From contig CM037475.1 of the NCBI GenBank assembly GCA_021014325.1, positions 775,001 to 839,000 of the forward strand: DNA of 64,000 nt, in the 5' to 3' direction. Positions 12,601 through 24,600 of this stretch are shown in pieces. The position numbers and the translations under genes are program-made. The notes under the pieces are model-generated. The model ran no database searches. It had not been told where the DNA came from and saw nothing but the letters and a program-made list of their open reading frames with translations. Numbering within the stretch: the stretch's first letter is position 1; each line of letters opens with the position of its first letter. The stretch comes from Plazaster borealis (taxonomy: Eukaryota; Echinodermata; Asteroidea; Forcipulatida; Labidiasteridae).

Positions 12601-15600
12601 TTAGTACATTGGTTGCTATGAGTGTAGTATGTCATGCTCGCACGGTTTTCTAGTAAAAATAAGACATTATCAGGTGATGCACTTAAACCAATCACAAGGC
12701 AGAATCTGATTACGGGGTACTATAATGCAATCAATCACACTGTCTCCATGACGACACCTACAACAAAACACTCAAGAATATTATCAACAATTCTCGCCAA
12801 TTCTCACTAATTCTCTGTTATAATGTATTTTCATTGTCTATATTGTGTCAAGTTATTTTATCATGTACAAGTATATGTACAAAGGCTATCTGGACAAGGA
12901 ATTTTTAAGGCACAGTTATTTTGTTGAAAGTAATTGGTTTAAATCCCACTCAACACACCTCTACATCAGTAGTCAAACTTAAAAAGCATTCACAGTGCCG
13001 CATAGCTACATTACATGAAATATTTGAATGTTTTGTGTATCTTTATTATTTTATGCACTTTAGATATCAATGAATGCATAGCGAATGTAAATCCGTGTAA
13101 AACAAACCAGATATGTACCAATAACCCGGGATCTTATACATGTGCCTGTCAAAGTGGAATGACTGGAACAGACTGCAATGAAGGTGAGACATATCATACC
13201 ATTATTGTACAACATTGGGATTTGCTTTGGTTTGTTTGGTGGTCTGGGAAAGTTAAAAACATTCACTCATAGTAAACCATCTAAATTTCAGGGGAAATTG
13301 CTGGAATTTAAGATGCTCAGATTATCAAGTTTATTTAAGAGTTATCCAGTTTTATAAGAAGTCCATTTTGAAAAGTTAACCTATTAATGTTTGTTCTCTT
13401 GAGAGAATTAACGCTTGCTCAAAACTGTTTCATCTACTGTGTTGTTGCAGGCACCCTTGTTTACAGGTTTCCTCAAATTTCCGAGCTACAGTCATTGAGT
13501 TGCTTTTGAGGCATCATTGGTTTAACCCTTTCATGCACCATTTATTTTAGTGATTTATTGATCATATGGACACATTAATTGTTCATTCGTTTTTTGGAAA
13601 TGGCGACCCCCCAAACTCAGGTCACAATAGCACCCTCAAGAGTTCTCTTTCCTATGAAAACTGTGTGGTCGTGCGATTTTTATTTTTTGTTTTACATTAA
13701 TTTTTTTGCCGACCGGTCGGCGCTTGAAAGAGTTAATTGTAAAAAATATAGAATCATTATGTATATCAAGAATTTCACGTAGATCAGAATTGATTCAATA
13801 CTAGATGAGCATCAACGTCATGAAATTCCTTTGAAAAATTCCTTTTTTCTTTGATTTAGACGTTGATGAATGTAAGAGTAATCCATGCTTGAATGAAGGC
13901 ACTTGTAGAAACGGACTCAACATGTACACCTGTGTTTGCGATCCTAAATATGTAGGAGTCAACTGCGCTGGTAAATATCTTTTTTGTTTTCTTCTTGTAT
14001 TGTTTTCCTTTGATGTTAAATGAAATACCATTTAAAACTAGTGTCTGGGATCAGTATGGTTTTTTGTACCTATTGTCACTTAACAAAAAATCTTTGTCCA
14101 TAATTAAGACAATTCAAAAACAGGAAGGGAAATTACAAGTCTCTAACCTCGCATTAAAATGATGTTAATTGCCATTGCATTCGATATCCTCCCAGTGCAA
14201 AATTTGTCAACATCTAAAACATCCGATTGGAAAATGAGTACATCACAAATTTGAATTTGACGTTTCCCTTGCTCTTTAACTATTCTGCCATGTGCATCTG
14301 ATTTGAAATAGTGTTTTACAAATTGGTCAAATACTTCACAAGTGCAATGCTGTCACCACAAGCAGGATATTCAAATTGGGAATCAAAGGCTGCATCCTGA
14401 CAATATTGTTCTGCTCAGCTTCGTTCCCTTTTTGCTTACCCTTCGGTTCATTTTCACTGCAACTAATTAATTCTAGAAATAGTTATATTTCTTGTACAAA
14501 AGTTGATGCTATATTGATTGAGATGTATTGGTTGTTTTCTTTGCTTTACAGAGGCAGATTCTTGTGCTAGTTCTCCATGCCTTAACGGAGGTAACTGCAA
14601 TAATATTGGAGCTAGCTACTCTTGCGCTTGTGATGCAAACTTCTCTGGAACACGCTGTGAAGGTAAGTAAATGGATATGAATTGTCATTCAAATTAATTG
14701 GACGACGACCCAAGTTGAACATTTGCAGAGACTTGTTTTCAGCCGAAGGAGTCTTTTGTCAAAGAGAGTCGGGAGAGCTTTCTCTCTCGTAAGTAGAATG
14801 GTCTTTAAACTAAACTCACTGGATGAGTTCCTTATTCATTGGATGAGTTCCTTATTCATTGGATGAGTTCCTTATTCATTGGATGAGTTCCTTATTCATT
14901 GGATGAGTTCCTTATTCATTGGATGGTTTCTTGTTTATTGGATGAGTTCCTTACTCATTGGATGAGTTCCTTATTCATTGGATGAGTTCCTTATTCATTG
15001 GATGAGTTCCTTATTCATTGGATGAGTTCCTTATTCATTGGATGGTTTCTTGTTTATTGGATGAGTTCCTTACTCATTGGATGAGTTCCTTATTCATTGG
15101 ATGAGTTCCTTATTCATTGGATGGGTTCCTTGTTTATTGGATGAGTTCCTCACTCAAACTTAATTTATATTTGTAGTTGGAAGCCCTGGTTCGCAGATTG
15201 GTCTCCAGCTTCAGCCTTATTGGATTGCTATAATTGTTGGTGCCGTACTATTTGTCATATTCATCATCGTTGTCATAGCTGTTATTTACAATAACTGCAA
15301 ACCAAGGTACGTACATGTTTTATACTGTTTGCTTTTGATGACAGTTTTTGAACCGATGATCGTTTTTATTTTAACTTAGCCAGCAGGGTGTATGATCCAG
15401 AGCTGCTGAGCAATTGCTCCAATTTAAAGCAACAGGGCCCAATTTCATAGAGCTGCTAAGCACAAAAATTTGCTTAGCATGAAATTTCTTCCTTGATAAA
15501 AACAGGATTACCAACCAAATTTCCATGTGTTGCATATTGCTTATTACTGGTATTCAGCTGTTGTTTGCTTATCCTGAAAATCACATGGAAATTTGGTTGG

Positions 15601-18600
15601 TAATCCTGTTTTTATCAAGGAAGAAATTTCATGCTAAGCAAATTTTTGAGCTTAGCAGCTCTATGAAATTGGGCCCAGGTTACCACTGAAAATGCCTTAT
15701 GGTATATATTATCTGTGACTGGTACCTCTTCAAAGAAATTAGCTAAACACTTGTTTTACTTTTCAGCTTATTAAGTTCTAGTTCCATGTAGTTAGGGGTG
15801 TTGTGTACCCATCAAGAGAATGATGTGCATGAAAGCCCTTTTTCCCTTCATTTTCTTAAACCTGATTTTGCTGGCTTTTTGCAATACTCTAGAATAATTT
15901 TGCAGTCACTGCTGAACATTATCTTTAGATATTTAGATGTTGATAGTAGCTATACAAAAACGATTTGTTTAAACCTTGCAGTTGATTTAAAAAAATCATG
16001 TCTAGACAAGAACGATGACGTATACTTACTGAAATATTTGCAATTGTTAAACCCCTAGCTTTGCACCATTAATATAACACTAACTGAGACGCCACATAAC
16101 CTGAGCTTTTAGTAACTCTGCACCCACTGTTGAATCTGTGTGCAATTGAATGATTACTCTACACTTGGTTGAATTTCATTGTTGTGTCCAGTCAGCCCAC
16201 CAACAACTCTCTCTGTGACTGCTGGGCAATTTAACAATACATACCTGATAATTGATTGGATTTGTGGTAACAGATTTGGTTGAATTTGATCCACTGCATA
16301 TTGAAGTTGTTATTCAATCCCTCTTTTCACTGAACAGTTTATCGCATTGATTAATGCCAAAGCTTACAAACAGGGAACAGAATTAGCTATTAATGCAAAG
16401 AATTGTTTGTTAAAAGTTTGGCATGAAAGACTCCCAATTTTTTTAAAATGACAGCGATATAGATTAAATTAGTTATATGTGGGTTTGATATTATCAATAT
16501 ACAATATGCTTATTTTCATATTTAAACCCAATCAATTCAAATTTACCCAGTCAGTTTCCCTTGTTATCTATTACCGATATTTGAATACACGGCAGTTGAA
16601 TGGCTTCTGACTGGCACCCCAAAACAAAGATATTGACAAAATAGGGAGACCGCCAATATTAAGGCTACAATCCCGGCCATATCTCGTTGGGCCCCCACCC
16701 CTTCTCCCTGTTCAATGTTGCCTCTCATTGCGCAGTTTGCACTCCAGGTGGGGTTAACAACATTGAGCGGGGGAACGGGGAGGGTATGTTTATCGTCACA
16801 TAGTCCAAACATTTTGGCCGGGATTGCAGATGGCTCAGTTGGTAGAGCGCCGGAAAATTAATCATGAGGTCGCAGGTTCAAATCCCGATCTACTCAATTT
16901 TTCTTTGTTCAACCAAAAATTAAATTAAAACAAAACGGCCTATCGATTGCTATGCTTTATCTAAAAAGAAAAAAACAAGATGTGAAACAAGGGGGAAGGT
17001 TTTGCTAACCCTGTAACCTGTGTCATCCTGAAACCCATTATTTGATTTAATTTTTGATTTTTGTTGAGTTTGATTTGATTTCCCTTCCTTGTTAACCCTT
17101 TGATTTACTAGACGAGCCAGATATCTACATCGAGTGGATTCAGATGGGCAAGTGCCAAAAGAGCTTCTTATTTTGATTTTATTATTTTGCAGTAGTTTAT
17201 GTTTGCTAAACATTATGTGACTCTCCCCCTATTGTTAGACTTAAGGAAATTGTATACGTTTGGTAAATTGGAAACCACTGTTTGTTTCAATCCTATATAG
17301 TTGTAGATATACACCATAAAACTAACCTGTGAGAATTTCATTTAAAAGGTGGTCGCGTTTTTGAGATATCGCCGAAAATCTGGAGCAGTTATGTCCACGC
17401 AGGAAGAATAATCCGTCATTGGAATAAACAATCTGAGAAACATATCTGACAGTAATTTTTCTCAGATTCAAATTTTGGGGGACAAAAACTGATATATTTT
17501 TCAACAACCACATTACATGGAAGTGAAATGATCCTCAAAATGCTTTATAGTAATTACCAAACGTATACAGACTCTTTAACTGGATTCCGGTTTATTTTTA
17601 TCATAAAATGGAATGCGAAAAAATTGAGAGTCACGTAATGGCTGCTTTTCATCGCCAATCATTGCCATGCCCTGAAATTCACCGTAACAGCTTCCAATAG
17701 TTTGATATAACAAGATCATCATTTTAAAATAATTCATTCTTAATTATACAAATTCATAGTTAAAAAGTTTAACCATGTCTTGTTAAAAACAAATTCCATT
17801 TGAACTAAAACTCACCAGGTGATGGGTTTTATTGTGGCTATCTGAATGTGTTTTATGGTTCACCATCAAACAGGAAAAAACCCGATTTGGTTAACTTGCA
17901 TTTTACTTTAAAGGCATCGTACACGTTTGGTAATGACTCAAAATAAATATTAGCATAAAAACTGACTTGGTAACGAGCAACAGAGAGCTGTTGATAGTAT
18001 AAAACATTGTGAGAAACGACTCCCTCTGAAGTAACGTAGTTTTTGGAGAAAGAGGTAATTTCTCACTAAAATAATAAAAACTTCTTGCAAGAAGTTTTTA
18101 TTCCTAACTGAAAGCACACAAATTTGTACAACAAGGGTGTGTTTTCTTTCATCATTTTCTTGCAACTTCGATGACCAATTGAGCCCAAATTTTCACAGGC
18201 TTGTTATTTTATGCATATGTTGGGATACACCAAGTGAGAACACTGGTCTTTGACAATTACCAAACGTGTACGATCAGCATATGATGATATGTGTATTGAA
18301 ATTATACATCTGGAATGAAGTTCGTCTTTTGAAGACCAAGATTGAACCGTTTCTTTTAACAATGAATTTACTTTGATGGGTTTAATAACTGCAGTGGGGA
18401 TAAAGGATATTATTTGTGTGTAACAACAAAGCTAGAATTATTTGACTGTTTATTTTGGAGGACAACTTGCAAACAATGTTATCCACAATGGTACTAACCA
18501 ATTATTAACAGAATCCTTATCTTACACTAATCTTACACTAATCTTACACTAATCCTAATCTTACACTAATCTACAGGTGTCATTCAATGGTAATAACCAT

Positions 18601-21600
18601 TCATTTTGATGCACATAATCAATCAAGGCTTTTCACACTTGGACTAACAATCTTCAATCTCAACCAATGCTAGACTTTATTTCAAGTCTTTAAAACTCCC
18701 CCGCAGAGTGGCTATCACACGCTCTAACTCGCAATTGGTCCACATGAGGGCGCCATTTCATGCAATACTGTATTGGCTATCTGGTAGACAAAAAACATGA
18801 TCACAGACTTGGAACGAAGTCTAAACAAATGCTGGTTCCCATGCCCTTGAATAACACAATGTGGCTGCCAGACTTCATATATCTCAATTGTTTTCACTTG
18901 TTGGTTTTATGGGCCTGTCATCTAGCCACTGCTTATATCTCATATTCACGGCTTCATTGTGAAAGACCCAGACAAGTTATTGGTCACCACACAACACCCT
19001 GTGAAGAATGAATACATTATTAGGTGAATTTGTTCAAATAGTCAAAAGGTCGTACTGAGGCTGTACTTGTATGTTATGGGGTAGCTTTCTAGCAGTGTAT
19101 GTTTTTTGTATATAAAGGATTCATCATAGCTCAATATTACACAGCTTTGCTGCAGCTTCAACGTTTCTTCTCACCCTCCTTCCCGTCAAACTGACTTATA
19201 AACAATTCCTCTCTATTTGTTTCTCTCCCACACTACAGGCAGCACCGCTATAACTATGACACAGAGGAGGCAACACGCATGCACGGTGCTGATGAGCTAG
19301 AACATGAGACCGCCCTCAACCGTTCCATTCAGAAGCCGCATAATCGTAGTCCTGATTATGGTTTCATCCCACGCAATGGCAGCAGGTATGAGGAAGATGA
19401 ACCCAATTGGGTTGTCTTGATGAACGGCCTCGGAATCCATGAAAAGAAGACTCCGCCTAAAAGGTTGCTGACAAATAAATTAACCATTTCCAATCAAATC
19501 AAAACTCTGTGAAGGGTCTGTATTTCTTTGGTAATTTACAGAAGATACAATTAAAGATACAACGATTCTCAGAAGACAGCTCCAGGATTATACATTTCAA
19601 ATCATTTCTTAATGATGCAATGAGACAAGTTGTTTCTAAATTCTTTTTAAAAGCTAAGTGATGCTGCAAACATTGTCTTGTAGAAAAATCTGGCACCAAA
19701 ACTAATACATGTATCAGTCTCAGTCAGCATCTGAAAGCTTTTTGGATGAAAGACGGTTCAAAATATCCTAACTATTAGTTAAGATAGTAGTTAGGTAGTT
19801 AACTAGTACATTAATGAAGAGACACGGGAAGGAGGCCGGTCCTCTATTTAAAAAGGACGAGGATTCGCCAATATACATCAATAATAAATGCAATCAATGA
19901 CGTCTAAAATGAAATAAACTCTCCTTTACTGGTTTAATTTCTCCAATACAATAGCACAAAATATGCAATACAATGCAAAAAGTCACAATAATATACACTA
20001 CACAACTACACAATGCACTGTCAAAAAAAAGGTCACAAAAAGGTCAGCACACACGATCTGGCTACACGGACGCACGTGTGACGGTGCTGCCTGGCAAATA
20101 CACACATGGTTTTACAATGATTCCGATCAAAATAGAGCCCTAAAAATCACAGTAGTTCAGGTATAAATGAGGGTTTGCATACAAAATAATACTCACAGAT
20201 ATCTCTACACCTCTATTACTCCCATATAAATAGCTTTTCGAGCATGGCCATGCTCCCTGCAAAAAATAGAGAGAAATACCACTCAAATAAAATGTGCTCT
20301 TTCCAGAAACGAAGCTATAGAAAAGAGAGAGATTGTCACGTGACAACTCCAAAAGTAAACTTTTCATAATATAAACACTGAGGGCGCACTTGGGTTCCCC
20401 ACAGGTTCCCTACTTTATGACCACGCGACCCGAGTGGTCCAAACACAATAAAAACTTTTTAATTTACAATATATTGAGGTAGATCACATGGATCAATGTC
20501 AGGTAGTCACTACACACAGTGTGTTGTGATACCAGCTAAACTCAAAACAAAACAAATAAAAGTGTGACCTTGAAAGGATTTATGAAAATTACATTATTTT
20601 ATACAATTTACAACTTGAAACCCAATTAAGATTCATAAACCACGCAAGATACAAAACAATTCCTCACACATAAGGAAAATACACTTGCATACAAGTATAT
20701 CCACTGAAAGTATAATCAATGACCAGACATTGAATCAGGTTTTCTGAAAATATAAACTGACACACATGCATGGATAAAACATCCTTATCGAAAAACATGT
20801 TATAAGTCAGCTCAAAAATTATGTAAAGGGTAACTAAAAGTTTAGGTACATGTACCTCCCAATACAAAACCTGTCTCAAATTTCACATATAAACCACACA
20901 TACAATCAGTAAAGTCCTGAACCCAATCTCAAAATACCAAAGTTGTTACAATGTAATACATTGAGGTCAACCAGAGTTGAACCCAGACCTAACACACTCA
21001 CATGGCGTGGGAATCGCTTGTCTCTATATCTATGATAGAGCAACCATGACTATATACATACAACAAAATGGTTATTTAAAATCATGTTAAAACTCTGAAT
21101 AATTTACACAGCGCTCGGACTTGGGTGTAGAGGGCATGAAACCAACCTTGATGCATTCAGAGGGCATGAAACCAACCTTGATGCATTCAGAGGGCATGAA
21201 ACCAACCTTGATACATTCAGAGGGCATGAAACCAACCTTGATACATTCAGAGGGCATGAAACCAACCTTGATACATTCAGAGGGCATGAAACCAACCTTG
21301 ATGCATTCAGAGGGCATGAAACCAACCTTGATACATTCAGAGGGCATGAAACCAACCTTGATACATTCAGAGGGCATGAAACCAACCTTGATACATTCAG
21401 AGGGCATGAAACCATTCTTGATGCATTCAGAGGGCATGAAACCATGCCTTGATGCATTCAGAGGGCATGAAACCAACCTTGATGCATTCAGAGGGCATGA
21501 AACCATGCCTCGATGCATTCAGAGGGCATGAAACCAACCTTGATGCATTCAGAGGGTATTAAACCCAAATCACATTTATCCTGGCTCTCACTACAGACAA

Positions 21601-24600
21601 GTGGTTTTTGTCTAACTAATACATCAAAAATGAACAATTGGATCTAAACAGGCAAGCAAAAAAGAAGTTTTGTTCACTTCAAGTTTAATTCTAAAGATTA
21701 AAATGGAGAATAAAATAAATCTGGCTGTCAGTTCAAGTAATTGCTTTGAATGCAAAACGGCGTATATATTATCAATCACTAAAAATGTATGCATCCACAA
21801 TTAAGGAGCGAAGACCCATCACTATTAGTACAATAATATGAGAAGAATTTAAATACAATAAAAGCATTTCTTGAAAAGTGGTCCTATAAATGGCAGTAAG
21901 CATGGTGAAAACGTCAGACAAAAATATTTCACTACAAAAGAGTATATAAAAATAAAATGAGAATAAACATAACCTTACACCAAACTATAAAACTAAAAAT
22001 AAAAAAAATAGCAAAAACACACTATTTAGGAAAAATTTAACCCCGAAAGAGAAACGTTCTTCGTTCTAGAACAAAGTTAGAAAATGCAAAGAGACATCAT
22101 AAAATAGACATCATAAAATGTGAAAGAAGATAAACACACAACAACTAGTATCTCCATGAACCAAACTTCATTGTTTATATAAACCTGAAAAAATAATCTA
22201 AAACAATAGCAAAATCACAAAATATAAAAGTTCAAGATCACATACATACATGCACAACATACCAATAAAAAATGGCATGTTGCATGTTGTCACAGTAGTT
22301 GTATAATATAATACACAACAAAAAAAACTCATAAATTATTATGAAAAGCAAGTTTCAAAGTATCCAAAATTGAAAAAATACAAAAAGGAAACTTGAAATT
22401 TATACATTGCAAAAGACTACATAATAATGGTGTGGAAAACATCCCGTCTCTTTTATGAAGAGCAACACCATGTTAGGTTGATCAGAGGCAGCTTGAGCTG
22501 ACACTACAAGTATGCAGGATTCCTCTGCTAATATACACAATTTAAGTAATGGCATTTGGCCACAGACCCAAGATAAAATATACTGTGGGTCTACCGATGG
22601 TCACCGCTACTGCCAAGGCATGTACATACAAATGAAAATAAATTGCAATCCCTAAATACAAGGGAGACTTCCCTACTTTTTCCTTCGCTTTGCCATTTGG
22701 CAAACAAAATGAGGGGCGGTTGAAGCTGACATGGTGGCTATCATTAAAAATACTCACAGTAAGAGAAACAAATACTTCTCCTGCCACCTCCAAACTACAA
22801 AAACTAGCAGCTTCTAAAACAACTGGCTTAATAATAAGCGGCACAGCCTCCTCAAGAAATACATCATTTAGATGAGAAATAGAAGGAGAAAAAGTGATTG
22901 GGTCAGGTGACTGCAATTTATCAACCCTGTCTGCATTCAAATTTTCAAGACACTTGAACATATTAGAAAATCGAGCATCGAATGCAGCTTTGATGCTATC
23001 GACCACATTTATATCAGGACATTCATATTCATCATCATCTTCACATAAAAAACAAGTGAAGGAACTCACAATGGATTTAGCTAAAGCACTATTTGACTTT
23101 GAAATATTGTCTGGCACAGACATCGTTGGAATACATATATATCATAAGCAATGTACGTACAAAAATATGACTTGTTAAAATACACTGAGGCCTAAATCAT
23201 TGACCTTCAAAACAGTCTGCACTGATACAGACAAAAATACAAGTCCAAAAGATGTCTTACCACACGGTAGACAAAAAGTACAATTGCAATTCAAAAATTC
23301 CCAACTGACACACAGTCTTACAAAGACTTAAAGGTTTATACAGTATTTGCCAAGACAAGTAAAAATGCACAAAAAGTCATAAATATACACCATTCACACA
23401 GGTGCCCCAAAAAAAGATGCAATTAGCTGAAAACTCAGTTACAATATTGTGTGCAACAAGAAAACTTATTTGACTAAAAAACACTTTATCCAAAGCACAG
23501 GCCTACAACTGGCTCTAAAATTATCTGTTCCTCAAAATATCGAATCTTTAAAAGACTCACAAAAGACACAACTGCCTCTAAACTACAGTACAAGTACAAC
23601 AGATCTAAAAAGCTCGGATATAAATTGTCAAATTACAAACAATTCTACAAATAGAATTTTTACAATGAAAGTTGCACAGCATAAAATATAAACCAAAATG
23701 TATAAATATCCGTAGATGAAGAAGACCTTACGTCGATGCAGGGGACAAAAGTCAGATGGTGACCATCACATCCATAGATCGCGACGAAAATGCGAAATCG
23801 ATAAAATAAATCAGTTCTCCATTCCGATCCACTCAGAGAAAAATCTGAAGTCCGGGTTTATATAACCAACGGCAACAAACCGACGTCATAAAAATAGCGA
23901 GAAAATAGTGAAAAATTGTATCAAATGGCGAACACTCAATCCTGTCTATGACGCCATTTGAAGAGACACGGGAAGGAGGCCAGTCCTCTATTTAAAAAGG
24001 ACGAGGATTCGCCAATATACATCAATAATAAATGCAATCAATGACGTCTAAAATGAAATAAACTCTCCTTTACTGGTTTAATTTCTCCAATACAATAGCA
24101 CAAAATATGCAATACAATGCAAAAAGTCACAATAATATACACTACACAACTACACAATGCACTGTCAAAAAAAGTCACAAAAAGGTCAGCACACACGATC
24201 TGGCTACACGGACGCACGTGTGACGGTGCTGCCTGGCAAATACACACATGGTTTTACAATGATTCCGATCAAAATAGAGCCCTAAAAATCACAGTAGTTC
24301 AGGTATAAATGAGGGTTTGCATACAAAATAATACTCACAGATATCTCTACACCTCTATTACTCCCATATAAATAGCTTTTTGGAGCATGGCCAGAGCCAT
24401 GCTCCCTACAAAAATAGAGAAAAATACCACTCAAATAAAATGTGCTCTTTCAAGAAACGAAGCTATAGAAAAGAGAGAGATTGTCACGTGACAACTCCAA
24501 AAGTAAACTTTTCATAATATAAACACTGAGGGCGCACTTGGGTTCCCCACATTAAATAGTCAGTTGGTTCAATCAAACTCTGTTGTCAATGTTTTTCTGT

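Larger units (their letters stand above)
19815..24551 (-). mobile_element. Non-autonomous LTR retrotransposon, complete
   Basis: Two direct repeats of about 590 bp (19815-20403 and 23959-24551) enclose 3.56 kb. Read on the minus strand each LTR begins TGTGGGGAACCC and ends GTGTCTCTTCA, the TG...CA pattern, and the flanks share TTAA as a 4-bp target duplication. Just inside the minus-strand 5' LTR is TGGCGTCATAGACAGGATT, placed as a tRNA primer-binding site, and before the other LTR is the purine-rich AAAGTAGGGAACC. The LTRs differ by only a few substitutions and small indels, so insertion was fairly recent. No reverse transcriptase, integrase or protease is seen, so mobility must depend on enzymes supplied in trans. 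It lies antisense in the host gene's last intron. Confidence 0.85.

Noticed and set aside
16829..16901. Possible tRNA gene
   Set aside because: Boxes A and B are present, but the acceptor stem does not pair and the same segment recurs at two other places with a shared tail, so it is a SINE.
21087..21531. Frames on both strands repeating [10 protein letters not shown] and [10 protein letters not shown]
   Set aside because: They are by-products of the 30-bp minisatellite inside the LTR element.
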